Shown here: in pieces, positions 9,602-18,340 of the stretch
Numbering within the stretch: the stretch's first letter is position 1
How the letters are laid out: each line of letters starts with the position of its first letter
NCBI GenBank assembly: GCA_963781665.1
Contig: CAWAGA010000002.1
Coordinates: forward strand, 3,844,001-3,908,000
Length of the DNA: 64,000 bases
Source: JAJYIW01 sp963781665
GTDB taxonomy: Bacteria > Chloroflexota > Anaerolineae > Anaerolineales > Anaerolineaceae
Reading direction: 5' to 3'
Notes under the pieces: generated by a model
What the model saw: the letters and a program-made list of their open reading frames with translations, nothing else
Told to the model about the DNA's origin: nothing
The model's database searches: none
Translations under genes and position numbers: made by a program

Positions 9602-10006
9602 TTATTTGTCGTTGATGATCTCGACGATGCCTTTTTCCCCATCAATCGATAAAAACATGCCTGTCTCAATCGTTTCAATTGCGATTTGATCCACGCAGGG
9701 GATATTAGCAATGATACATCCTACAGCAGTGATCGTTTCACATTCGGCGTTAATGATAGCAAGGGGCGCTTTTCCATTGGCGCGTAACCGGTAGAGCGTA
9801 TAGGATCCAACCGTTGAGCCTTTACCGCCTGGGAAAACCAGCACCTTTCCGGCGATGCATTGACCGCTTAGTTCGTGGCCGTTTTCGACCACGATACCAT
9901 TCTCAGGATCAATTCCGCCAAAAAAAGAGATCTTCATCGCGGTCACCAGCGCATCTCCGCTTACCTGACCGGCAGAAATTTTGCGCCCTTGCAAAATCAC
10001 CGACAC
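9602..10006 (-). CDS. Aconitase X swivel (small) subunit; probable phosphomevalonate dehydratase small subunit
   Basis: A 134-residue swivelling domain of the aconitase-X family. It contains VFPGGKGSTVGSYTLYRL near residues 78-95, the family's characteristic glycine-rich loop, and carries the mobile phosphate/serine loop that closes over the iron-sulphur site. Its start overlaps the stop of the large-subunit gene by 10 bases, typical of translationally coupled subunits. Aconitase-X enzymes dehydrate either cis-3-hydroxyproline or 5-phosphomevalonate. The UbiD-like decarboxylase directly upstream favours phosphomevalonate dehydratase of the archaeal-type modified mevalonate route. Family assignment is firm; substrate is inferred from context. 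Confidence 0.85.
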   Translation of the reverse strand: MSVILQGRKISAGQVSGDALVTAMKISFFGGIDPENGIVVENGHELSGQCIAGKVLVFPGGKGSTVGSYTLYRLRANGKAPLAIINAECETITAVGCIIANIPCVDQIAIETIETGMFLSIDGEKGIVEIINDK

Positions 10007-11199
10007 GCCTCCGCCACGACCTCATCGAAGGATCGAAACATGGTTTTGAATTGATTTTTTCCTTTAGCGTAATAACAGGCTTTCGCGCTGTCAGTCGCCA
10101 TGGCTCTAAAACGGCCTTTGATTGGCGCCACCACGCAGCAAGTATCCGCTGCAAATTTGGCTCCGCTGGCTTCAATCACCTGGCTGTATCCCATTTGATC
10201 GGCAATCGAGCGGGTTACCCGGGCGGTTGTTATCCAGAATTCTTTCGTCACCTTCTTCCCATTGAGCAGTGTAGCCAGGTGAGCTATTTCGTTCATAGAC
10301 AGGTGCGGGCAGCCCAGGCTGACAAAATCGACCTCATCTGCAGAGCTGTCGCTCAGCGTTTTTATGGCCGCATCCAGGTTCTGGCGGGTTACCGGGATCA
10401 TTTCATCTGCCGGAGAAAATTGGGATGCTTCGGGTGTGATCCCCTCCATGTGAAATAATGCGACGCCGCCATAAGTGGCGATGCTGGCACACAAAGACTT
10501 GAGTTCTTCCAGACTGGCCGATTTGATTCCCCGGATGTATGGAACGACCGATTTTCTTTCTGTCTCGATTCTAGTGCCAATGACCATACCGAGTGCGCCG
10601 AAGTCATGGGAGCCCTTCAAAATTCCGTTGACCGAAAAGACCATCGATGGTACGCGGTTCGGGCTGAGGTGATATCCGTAATTTGGGGTCCGGCCGGTTA
10701 ATGCTGCCGCGATTGCACTTGGTCCACCTTCCCGGTTAGTGCGGGCACCGATGACCGAATTGGCATAACAGACGGCACTACTTTCAGCCCAGGCAATGTG
10801 TTCGCTAAAATGGGGGACATTTCCGCTGAGGTAAGGGGTACAGGTACAGGTGGGCAGGACTCCCATGTCCATAAACGCAGAAATCACTGACTCTTGTTTT
10901 TTTGCAAAATCTGCCGGGATGCCCAATGCTTGCCAGTTCTCAATGTCCATTCCGGCCGGGTTAAGCGTGGTCAATACCCTGGCTTTCCCTCCACCGGCGG
11001 CCATTTCTGCCAGCCATGCCAGGCCGGCATCTCCCAGGTTATCAAAGCTAACGCCGGATATCTGGACAGAGGTAACCGGTATTAATTCCTCAGCACCGTA
11101 GATCGTCCCCAGCGCAGTCAGGATTTCCATCGATTTTCTGGCTGCTGTACCCATCTGGCCATCCAGCATTGCCTGTTCTTCGGTTGATAATCGCATCAT
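9997..11199 (-). CDS. Aconitase X catalytic (large) subunit; probable phosphomevalonate dehydratase large subunit
   Basis: A 400-residue iron-sulphur dehydratase that, with the small subunit, would convert 5-phosphomevalonate to trans-anhydromevalonate 5-phosphate. Candidate cluster cysteines lie in LPTCTCTPYLSG (residues 118 and 120), in LGCPHLS near 298, and in ADTCCVVAPIKGR near 356. The family motif NREGGPSAIAAALTGRTPNYG is near residues 155-175. The start may be the first or second Met. The stop overlaps the small-subunit start by 10 bases, and the UbiD-like gene ends 8 bases upstream. Hydroxyproline dehydratase is the alternative function, but the neighbouring decarboxylase and the mvaD homologue argue for the isoprenoid role. 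Confidence 0.87.
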   Translation of the reverse strand: MMRLSTEEQAMLDGQMGTAARKSMEILTALGTIYGAEELIPVTSVQISGVSFDNLGDAGLAWLAEMAAGGGKARVLTTLNPAGMDIENWQALGIPADFAKKQESVISAFMDMGVLPTCTCTPYLSGNVPHFSEHIAWAESSAVCYANSVIGARTNREGGPSAIAAALTGRTPNYGYHLSPNRVPSMVFSVNGILKGSHDFGALGMVIGTRIETERKSVVPYIRGIKSASLEELKSLCASIATYGGVALFHMEGITPEASQFSPADEMIPVTRQNLDAAIKTLSDSSADEVDFVSLGCPHLSMNEIAHLATLLNGKKVTKEFWITTARVTRSIADQMGYSQVIEASGAKFAADTCCVVAPIKGRFRAMATDSAKACYYAKGKNQFKTMFRSFDEVVAEACR

Positions 11200-11207
11200 G
11201 CTTCCAA

Positions 11208-12524
11208 TTAACGTTTTTCAGACGATCCCAGGAAATACTCGAGGTCAACATCCGGAAAAGTGGTTTTTTCGAATGATTTGCCAACGGAAAATAGCGGTCT
11301 GGTCAGATCAAAACCGGCCCGGGTTGTAAGATGCGACTCCGCCTCTGAACTTGGGTCCAGGCTGGAGCCCGGGGCTTTATCTTTAATCACCAGGCCTTTA
11401 TCAGCCTGGAACCGGGTCGCCATCGCCCATTCGACCTCCTGTGGGTTGTAGATATCGACATCGTTATCGACGACGAAAACATGCTTGCAGGATGTATGCC
11501 CTAAAAAGGCTGCTTCAATCGCCTTCGTTCCGTCATCCTCAGCGTTTTTATCAATTTGTACGATGGTGTGCAGCCACGAGCATCCTCCCGGATTGACGTT
11601 CACATCCTGACAGCGCACCACCTCATTGACTTTCTTGAAGATAGTTGGCTCGCGGGGCATCCCCATCAGCAGCTTGTGTTCTAAGGCCCCTGGAAGAAGC
11701 GCATGCCAGATTGCATCTTTGCGATGGGTAACTGCTTTCAATTCGAAAATCGGCTGCTGCCGGACGATATCTTGAGTCTCGGTCAAGTCTACAAAAGGAC
11801 CCTCAGAGTGCGTGGGTTCAATCCGGACGGTCCCTTCCAATACAAATTCGCTTTCAGCCGGTACGAAGAGATCGACGGTTTTAGCTTTGACTACTTTTAT
11901 AGGCTCAAGAGCGTTGGCGATTTCCAATTCGTCTAATCCAATCGGCACCGAAGTCGCGGCCGCAACCATGACCGCTGGTGAGTTCCCGATGCAGATAGCA
12001 ACATCGACTTGTTTTTGGTCTGAAAGGAAAGTATCAAAATTCCGTCCCTTGACCACCCGCACCGCCATTTCTCTCGCTGAAAATTGCATACACCGGTGGA
12101 AGTCGACGTTTTGACCGTATTTGGGATGGCGTGAGATCATGATACCCGAGCTGATATAGGGGCCGCCATCACCCTGGCAGTGAGTCAAGATTGGCAAGCT
12201 ATCCAGGTCAGTGGAAAAATCGACGACTTCCTGGCACGGCGCAGTTTGGACGATTTCACAAGGTGAATGGTGGTCGATAGCCGCAATCATGGTTGGTATG
12301 ATTTCAGAGGGCTTGATCCCCAGGTAACCAGCGAAAGCTGTCTTAGTACATACCAGGTTCCCCACCACACGAAATCCCGATTCTTTGACCGAAGCAAAAA
12401 CCACGGGAGAGGGTTCGAGTTTCTTCAGTATCCCGGCGATTTCGAAACGTGTAGACGCAGGGACGCTGACCCTGATTAATTTACCCTGTTTTTCTAAATA
12501 GTCCAGGTAATCTCGCAATGCCAT
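11208..12524 (-). CDS. UbiD-family decarboxylase; probable anhydromevalonate phosphate decarboxylase
   Basis: Prenylated-FMN-dependent non-oxidative decarboxylase family, 438 residues. The start is the ATG at 12524 (MALRDYLDYLEKQGK), which lies 5 bases after the ABC transporter stop; an upstream in-frame extension would overlap that gene. Motifs include ILTHCQGDGGPYISSGIMIS, a prFMN/metal-region segment around residues 130-160, and MGMPREPTIFKKV near residue 285. Next to the two aconitase-X subunits it most likely converts trans-anhydromevalonate 5-phosphate to isopentenyl phosphate, as described for Aeropyrum. It would need a UbiX prenyltransferase and isopentenyl phosphate kinase, neither of which lies in this window. 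A generic aromatic-acid decarboxylase is the alternative. Confidence 0.85.
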   Translation of the reverse strand: MALRDYLDYLEKQGKLIRVSVPASTRFEIAGILKKLEPSPVVFASVKESGFRVVGNLVCTKTAFAGYLGIKPSEIIPTMIAAIDHHSPCEIVQTAPCQEVVDFSTDLDSLPILTHCQGDGGPYISSGIMISRHPKYGQNVDFHRCMQFSAREMAVRVVKGRNFDTFLSDQKQVDVAICIGNSPAVMVAAATSVPIGLDELEIANALEPIKVVKAKTVDLFVPAESEFVLEGTVRIEPTHSEGPFVDLTETQDIVRQQPIFELKAVTHRKDAIWHALLPGALEHKLLMGMPREPTIFKKVNEVVRCQDVNVNPGGCSWLHTIVQIDKNAEDDGTKAIEAAFLGHTSCKHVFVVDNDVDIYNPQEVEWAMATRFQADKGLVIKDKAPGSSLDPSSEAESHLTTRAGFDLTRPLFSVGKSFEKTTFPDVDLEYFLGSSEKR

Positions 12525-12528
12525 GTGT

Positions 12529-14319
12529 TTATCCTTGGCCTGCTGGTTGCAATTGTTTCTGGATGGTATATAACCGCGTATAGAGCCCATCCAATTTCAT
12601 TAACTCGTCATGCGTCCCTACTTCGACGATATGTTTTCCTTCCAAAACAACAATCTTATCGGCATTGCGGATGGTCGAAAGCCGGTGAGCGATGATGATG
12701 GTCGTTCTACCGATCATCAACCTATCCAGAGCCTGTTGGATCAGCATCTCTGTCTCGGTGTCGACGGATGAGGTGGCTTCATCCAGAATAAGGATTGGTG
12801 CGTTTTTTAGAACGGCTCTGGCAATAGACAGGCGTTGTTTCTGCCCTCCCGATAGTTTTACGCCGCGTTCACCAATCAAAGTATCGTAGCCATCCTGCAA
12901 GGTCGTAATGAAATTATGGGCATTGGCTACTTTGGCTGCAGCCATCACTTCTTGCTCGCTGGCGCTTGGACGGCCAAACAGGATATTTTCACGAACGGTT
13001 CCATGGAAGAGAAAGACATCCTGCAATACAATACTGATCTGGCGCCGCAGGCTCTCGAGGGTGACGTTACAGATATCCTCTCCATCGAAAGTAATTTTGC
13101 CACTGCTGGCATCGTAAAAACGAGGGATCAGGCTGACCAGAGTCGATTTTCCCACCCCGGTAGGCCCGACCAGCGCAACTACCTGGCGAGCAGGTATATC
13201 CAGGTTGATATTCTCCAGGATCATCTCACCGGGATTGTAATAAAAACTCACGTCGTGGAACACAATCTCACCCTGGAAATTCTCCGACAGCTTTATCGCA
13301 TCCCTCTTTAATTGAACTTCAGGCTCTTGAGTAAGCAGATCCCCAACCCGGTCTGCGCCGGCCAACGCTCCCTGGATATTTTCCCAGGCATTTCCAAGGA
13401 TGCGCACCGGTTGATAGAAGAGGTCGAGATATAAGAAAAATGCAACCAGGTTTGCGACTGACAGTACGCCCTGGAAGGCCAGCTGCCCACCAAAAAAAAT
13501 GACAATCAGGCTGCCGATTGATGAAGTGAACTCGACGAAAGGCTGGAAGATTGCCATCAACCTCAAGGCCGCTAATAAAGAACGTTTATAGCGGTCGATG
13601 CCTTTCCCAACCTGGGCCAGCTGTTCATCTTCGCGGGTGAATGCTTTGATGTCGCGGATGCCTGAAATGCTGTCGTTGAGCAAGGCATTGAGCATCCCCA
13701 ACTCTTTTTGACGCTCGCGGAATGCGGGGCGAACGTAGCGGGCGTAGATCCTCAACGAAACGGCGACCAACGGGATCGGCAAAATGCTCAACAACGCCAA
13801 TCTCCAGTTGAGGGTGAACAGCACCAGGCTGACTCCAATCAAAGTCAGGACGTTTACCAGCACGTCGGGTATGGCATGAGCGATTAGCTGCTCAAAAAGA
13901 TCGGTGTCGTTGACCACCCGTGACATGAGCTGTCCGGTCTGTTTGTCTTCGTAGAATCGCAGCGACAACCGCTGGATATGCTCGTAGGTGTGTTTTCGAA
14001 TATCGGCGACCACACCCCAACCGGCCACATGAGCCATATAGCTGCGCGCAAATTCAAGGCCAGCTCGTGCGATGTAAACGATTAAAACAATAACCGTTAA
14101 TTGGATGATCAGGTTCATCGTTTGCTGGGATTCAACCTGGGTTGTAACTGCATCGATCAACCTGGTGATGATCCAGGGAACCAGCAATTGAACTGCAACC
14201 AGTAAGAGCATGCTGACGACGGTGATGATCAGCGCTTTCTTATAAACACGTGCGTAAGATAGAACAAGTAATAACGGTTTTTTTGAGTTGTCGCTTTGGG
14301 TCTGCTGCGATGTCAGCAT
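12529..14319 (-). CDS. ABC exporter, fused membrane and ATPase domains
   Basis: Half-transporter of the MsbA/LmrA-like type, 596 residues, expected to dimerise. Five to six membrane helices span residues 20-330 with the ABC_membrane fold. The nucleotide-binding domain follows: Walker A GPTGVGKST near 378-386, Q-loop, signature LSGGQKQR near 490, Walker B ILILDEATSSVD near 510, and H-loop IIAHRLST near 540. It lies inside the tight run pfk-ABC-ubiD-acnX with 4-base gaps, so it is probably cotranscribed with isoprenoid genes. The exported substrate is unknown; a lipid is plausible only by family. Confidence 0.92.
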   Translation of the reverse strand: MLTSQQTQSDNSKKPLLLVLSYARVYKKALIITVVSMLLLVAVQLLVPWIITRLIDAVTTQVESQQTMNLIIQLTVIVLIVYIARAGLEFARSYMAHVAGWGVVADIRKHTYEHIQRLSLRFYEDKQTGQLMSRVVNDTDLFEQLIAHAIPDVLVNVLTLIGVSLVLFTLNWRLALLSILPIPLVAVSLRIYARYVRPAFRERQKELGMLNALLNDSISGIRDIKAFTREDEQLAQVGKGIDRYKRSLLAALRLMAIFQPFVEFTSSIGSLIVIFFGGQLAFQGVLSVANLVAFFLYLDLFYQPVRILGNAWENIQGALAGADRVGDLLTQEPEVQLKRDAIKLSENFQGEIVFHDVSFYYNPGEMILENINLDIPARQVVALVGPTGVGKSTLVSLIPRFYDASSGKITFDGEDICNVTLESLRRQISIVLQDVFLFHGTVRENILFGRPSASEQEVMAAAKVANAHNFITTLQDGYDTLIGERGVKLSGGQKQRLSIARAVLKNAPILILDEATSSVDTETEMLIQQALDRLMIGRTTIIIAHRLSTIRNADKIVVLEGKHIVEVGTHDELMKLDGLYTRLYTIQKQLQPAGQG

Positions 14320-14323
14320 TAAT

Positions 14324-15448
14324 TCAATCTCCTAGGCTTGTCCCTACCTGGCGCGCACTTTCGATCCAGGGATGATCGAGGGGGATGGTTTTGTGAGAGC
14401 CGCTGTTTTCATGTAGAGGGACTGGTATGATATTGCCACCTTGTACCGAAAGCATGATACCAAAATTGCCGTCCTTGACTGCCCTGACGCTTGCCGTACC
14501 CAATCTGGTCGCCAACAGGCGATCTCCTGAGGATGGCGTACCTCCGCGCAGCAGGTGGCCGAGGATAGTGATGCGGGTTTCCAGGTTAGTAAATTGCTCG
14601 AGGCGGGTAGCCAGGTGAATAGTGTTGCCGATGAGCTGGTCTTCGATCTTTTCAAGGATTGAGGCGACCTTCTTCCTTTCGTCGCCTGTACGGATGCGCT
14701 CGTTAACTTCTAGAGAATGTTCGAAGAAATCGGCGGTTTCACGCGATTTTGCCCCTTCTGAGACTGCAATAATGCTGTACCGTTTGCCGGCTTGCTTTCG
14801 ATGCATAATAGCGTCGGCGATCGATTCAGCGTTGTATGGAATTTCAGGGATCGCAATCACATCGGCGCCGCTAGCAACACCCGCTCCTAATGTTAACCAC
14901 CCGGCATACGCGCCCATGATTTCAACCAATATGACCCGATGGTGGCTGTGGGCAGTAGAGTGCAGGCGGTCGATTGCCTCAGATGCAATACTCATGGCAG
15001 TATCGAAACCTATGGTGGTATCCGTCTCAGCAATGTCGTTGTCTATTGCTTTCGGCAAAGTGATGACGTTCAATCCGGCCTGTGTCAGGTGAAAACCGCT
15101 TTCGAGAGTTTCTTTTCCACCTAAGCAGACCAGGGCGTCCAACTTATGTCTTTGGTATGTATCGATTACCTTTTGGGTGATATCTTCTTTAGGTTGGTCT
15201 TCGCCGATGACAGTGTAAGGCCGGTCACGGCTGGTTCCGAGGATCGTACCACCCAACGTCAGAATACCGGAAAGGGCATTCCCTTCCAATGAAATCGGCT
15301 GATCGTTGATCAAGCCCAGAAAACCATCTTGAAATCCAATGATTTCCATGCCAAATGAACCTGTAGCTGCTTTCCCAATAGCCCGAATGGCTGCGTTCAA
15401 ACCGGGAGAATCACTTCCGGCAGTCAGGATGCCTATTCGTGTGCCCAT
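14324..15448 (-). CDS. 6-phosphofructokinase family protein with altered GGDG motif
   Basis: Phosphofructokinase superfamily, 374 residues with start ATG at 15448, preceded by AGGAG at a good distance. Recognisable motifs are GILTAGSDSPGLNAAIRA at the N-terminus, LPKAIDNDIAETDTTIGFDTA around residue 130, and MGAYAGWLTLGAGVA near 180. The segment that reads GGDG in ATP-dependent enzymes is GGKE here (residues 109-112 approx.), and the position after the catalytic loop is PKAIDND with lysine, as in pyrophosphate-using or clade-III enzymes. Phosphoryl donor is therefore uncertain. It heads the ABC-UbiD-aconitase-X operon. A shifted sugar-phosphate substrate cannot be excluded. Confidence 0.85.
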   Translation of the reverse strand: MGTRIGILTAGSDSPGLNAAIRAIGKAATGSFGMEIIGFQDGFLGLINDQPISLEGNALSGILTLGGTILGTSRDRPYTVIGEDQPKEDITQKVIDTYQRHKLDALVCLGGKETLESGFHLTQAGLNVITLPKAIDNDIAETDTTIGFDTAMSIASEAIDRLHSTAHSHHRVILVEIMGAYAGWLTLGAGVASGADVIAIPEIPYNAESIADAIMHRKQAGKRYSIIAVSEGAKSRETADFFEHSLEVNERIRTGDERKKVASILEKIEDQLIGNTIHLATRLEQFTNLETRITILGHLLRGGTPSSGDRLLATRLGTASVRAVKDGNFGIMLSVQGGNIIPVPLHENSGSHKTIPLDHPWIESARQVGTSLGD

Positions 15449-15638
15449 TTTTCTCCTATTACTATCGTCTAGGAACATATAACCAGGATTGTGTTCGAGA
15501 ACTTTATAAAATTTTACTACAGTATCATTTCGAATTTTTTCGAAAGTGAAGAGAGCGAACAGATTCTCAGACTTAATGTCCGATCGACCACTACTTTAGG
15601 GAGATATTTACCTGAAAATGCTCTTTGTAAAGTTACCC

Positions 15639-15647
15639 TGCTATAAT
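15639..15647 (+). promoter_or_regulatory. Extended -10 promoter for ECF transporter operon
   Basis: TGCTATAAT at 15639-15647 is a full extended -10 element about 75 bases before the earliest plausible start of the ECF ATPase. No good -35 accompanies it. The 270-base gap here separates the divergent pfk and ECF operons and also holds a TTTCGAAAAAATTCGAAA-like imperfect dyad near 15530-15550 that I cannot assign. Confidence 0.45.
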
Positions 15648-15720
15648 TGGAGTTTGGGAAATTGAAAGATCCTCGAGCAGGTGATAAATTGACAGCACCG
15701 GTCAAAAAACCGCTTGATGG

Positions 15721-17493
15721 TTGTTCGGACGGGTATCCAGATTGGGAATTCTATTTAGCATTGATCATGTATCGTTTTCTTACCAGACACCTGGGGGAGA
15801 AAAAATATCTGCACTTCATGATTTATCCCTGGAAATTGAAGAAGGGGAATTCATCGCTATCATCGGCGCAAACGGGTCAGGAAAGACGACCCTGGCTCGC
15901 TTGATGGCAACGTTATTGACCCCCACATCTGGAAATATGTTGGTCGCAGGGATTAACACTCGTGAAAAGAACGCCTGGAATGAGCTCCATCAGATGGTAG
16001 GGATGGTTTTTCAAAACCCCGAAGACCAGGTGATTACAACCATTGTCGAAGAAGATGTAGCGTTTGGATTGGAAAATATGGGGCTGCCGCCTGCAGAAAT
16101 CCGCTTGCGGGTCAGAGAAGCGCTCGAAGAGGTAAACTTGTGGGACGAGCGAAAGCGACCTCCCAACCTGCTTTCAGCGGGCCAACTGCAGAGGTTGGCT
16201 CTGGCTGGGGTTATCGCCATGCAGCCCCGGTGCGTTATTTTCGACGAAGCTACCACAATGCTGGACCCTGTGGGCCGCAAAGTGGCTCTTGACGCGATGA
16301 AACGACTGAACGTGCTGGGTGTCACCGTGATCTTTATCACCCATTTCATGGAAGAAGCCGTCGAGGCTGAACGCATCATCGTCCTGAACCATGGCCGCCT
16401 ATTCATGGACGGCAATCCTCGGAATGTTTTTAGCGATCCTGGTAAGGTGGCAGAGGCCAACCTGGACCTGCCTTTTGCTGGTGCGGTCGCAAACGAACTA
16501 TGTTCGTCTCTACTGGGTTTCTCCAAAGGTATTTTGACCATCGATGGGTTGATCAATGAAACAATCGAAATCTGGAAGCGTAAAAATCGACCTATAACTC
16601 ATCCGGTAGTGGAAAATACAGACTTATCGAAATGCTTTGCGGATAGCCAGTACCTGGTCCAGGTGGAGAATCTGGGTCACATTTACCTCCGGGGTACTCC
16701 TCTGGAGAAAATGGCATTGGATCAGGTTTCACTTCACGTTGGTGAAGGCCAATCCCATGGCCTGGCAGGCGTCACTGGATCGGGCAAATCGACTTTATTA
16801 CAGCATTTGAACGGTCTATTACGCCCCCAATCCGGAACCGTAAGGGTTGGGCCTTACGATCTAAATGATCTAAATATCCACATCAAGACGATCATACAGA
16901 TCGCTGGATTGGCATTCCAAAATCCGGAGATGCAGTTCTTCGAACAGTACGTAGGTGATGAGATTGCTTATGGACCTCGTCAGTTGGATATACCGGAAAA
17001 GTTAGCTGATAGGGTGTGTTGGGCGATGGAAATGGTCGGCCTCGATTTTCTGGCGTTTAAAGACCGCTTGATCTTCAACTTGAGTGGTGGAGAGCGCAGA
17101 AAGGTTGCCCTGGCATCTACGCTGGCATTAAAGCCATCCTTACTTCTTTTGGATGAACCGACAGCCGGATTGGATCCTTTCACCCGGAAAGAGTTGATGC
17201 TGAAATTTCGGGATATGCAAGCGGCTGGTGTGACGATGATTTTATCTTCACACCAGATGGATACGATCTCAGAACTATCAAGGAATCTGACCATTATGAG
17301 CAATGGAAAAGATGTGGTCAGTGGATTAACCGCTGAGATTTTCGGCCAGCCTGAACTCCTGGCGAAATACGGATTAGAGCCGCCAGAGTTGTTTAAAATC
17401 TCGAACGAGCTTCGGCGAAATGGTCTACCCCTTTCTGAAAAGATTCTTGATGGGAAAACCCTGGTTATGGAAATTGCCGGTATCCTGGGATGA
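15721..17493 (+). CDS. ECF transporter energy-coupling ATPase, two ATPase domains fused (EcfA-EcfA')
   Basis: Energy-coupling ATPase of an ECF-type vitamin/cofactor importer, 590 residues with both nucleotide-binding domains on one chain. Domain 1 has Walker A GANGSGKTT near residue 55, signature LSAGQLQR near 155 and Walker B CVIFDEATTMLDP near 175. Domain 2 has GVTGSGKST near 350, LSGGERRK near 455 and LLLLDEPTAGLDP near 480. The start is uncertain: TTG at 15721 or TTG at 15742, neither with a strong ribosome site. Its stop overlaps the EcfT start (ATGA). The window's only S component is encoded convergently just downstream of ecfT. Confidence 0.92.
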   Translation: MFGRVSRLGILFSIDHVSFSYQTPGGEKISALHDLSLEIEEGEFIAIIGANGSGKTTLARLMATLLTPTSGNMLVAGINTREKNAWNELHQMVGMVFQNPEDQVITTIVEEDVAFGLENMGLPPAEIRLRVREALEEVNLWDERKRPPNLLSAGQLQRLALAGVIAMQPRCVIFDEATTMLDPVGRKVALDAMKRLNVLGVTVIFITHFMEEAVEAERIIVLNHGRLFMDGNPRNVFSDPGKVAEANLDLPFAGAVANELCSSLLGFSKGILTIDGLINETIEIWKRKNRPITHPVVENTDLSKCFADSQYLVQVENLGHIYLRGTPLEKMALDQVSLHVGEGQSHGLAGVTGSGKSTLLQHLNGLLRPQSGTVRVGPYDLNDLNIHIKTIIQIAGLAFQNPEMQFFEQYVGDEIAYGPRQLDIPEKLADRVCWAMEMVGLDFLAFKDRLIFNLSGGERRKVALASTLALKPSLLLLDEPTAGLDPFTRKELMLKFRDMQAAGVTMILSSHQMDTISELSRNLTIMSNGKDVVSGLTAEIFGQPELLAKYGLEPPELFKISNELRRNGLPLSEKILDGKTLVMEIAGILG

Positions 17494-18311
17494 GCAATTT
17501 CGAATTTTCACGCAACCTTAATATTGGGCAGTACCTGCCATTGGATTCGCCAATTCACCGGCTTGATCCGCGTGCCCGAATTTTGTCAGCGATATTCATC
17601 TTGGGTACCGCAGTAGTGGTAAACAACTGGCAAGGTTTGGCCATAGGGTTAATTGCCGTCTTGATCATACTGGGCCTGGCCCACATACCTCTGGCTTATG
17701 CCATCCGCGGCCTATTACCCCCGCTTCCATTCTTAGTGATCATCGGCATTATCCAGATTTTCTTCAATCCTTACAAAGACACGGTCCCGATTTGGTTCAC
17801 GATTTTTGGAGATCAAATTTCTGGTGGTGATTTTTTGGCAGGAGGCGTGCTCATTTTCAGATTTGTGGTTCTGATTTTAGGGTTGAGCCTGGTCTCATTT
17901 TCGCTTTCCACGACTGAACTGACCCATGGGCTTGAAGCACTGCTCAAGCCTTTTGAGCGATTAGGTCTCCCGACCTATGATTTTGTGATGGTCATCCAGG
18001 TGACCTTGCGCTTCCTGCCCTTTTTAGGACAGGCAGCTGAGAGAATTGCCAAGGCGCAGGCTTCGCGCGGTGGACAATGGGGAACCGGGCGAGGCAGTTT
18101 GCTGGCCCGTGCCAGGCAGGTGTTCCCGTTGATTATCCCCTTATTCATGATTAGTTTGCATAAAGCTGAAACGATGGCGCTGGCTATGGATGCGCGCGGT
18201 TATGGGGGAAAAACCCGGCGTACTTCGATGACCGAGCTCGATTTTCGGCTAAAAGACGGCATCGCGATTTGTGTTGCCATGCTGGTCTCGGCTGCGATTA
18301 TTATTGTTTGA
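17490..18311 (+). CDS. ecfT: ECF transporter transmembrane component EcfT
   Basis: CbiQ/EcfT-family membrane subunit, 273 residues, that couples ATP hydrolysis to the substrate-binding S protein. Several hydrophobic helices lie around residues 30-130 and a final one at about 250-273. The cytoplasmic coupling motifs appear as AQASRGGQWG near residue 190 and ALAMDARGYGG near 230; these Ala-Arg-Gly motifs dock into the ATPases. Translation is coupled to the ATPase gene by a 4-base overlap. It converges on the S-component gene with about 30 bases between stops and no clear terminator. Confidence 0.93.
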   Translation: MSNFEFSRNLNIGQYLPLDSPIHRLDPRARILSAIFILGTAVVVNNWQGLAIGLIAVLIILGLAHIPLAYAIRGLLPPLPFLVIIGIIQIFFNPYKDTVPIWFTIFGDQISGGDFLAGGVLIFRFVVLILGLSLVSFSLSTTELTHGLEALLKPFERLGLPTYDFVMVIQVTLRFLPFLGQAAERIAKAQASRGGQWGTGRGSLLARARQVFPLIIPLFMISLHKAETMALAMDARGYGGKTRRTSMTELDFRLKDGIAICVAMLVSAAIIIV

Positions 18312-18340
18312 TAAGATGGCGCTTCCCTCTGACCGAAAAG

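Noticed and set aside
9814..10458. 214-codon open frame on the plus strand
   Set aside because: Antisense to both aconitase-X genes, whose family motifs and overlap are clear.
15648..15720. Vitamin riboswitch ahead of the ECF ATPase
   Set aside because: No recognisable TPP, FMN, cobalamin or THF core; the stretch is short and largely open in another frame.
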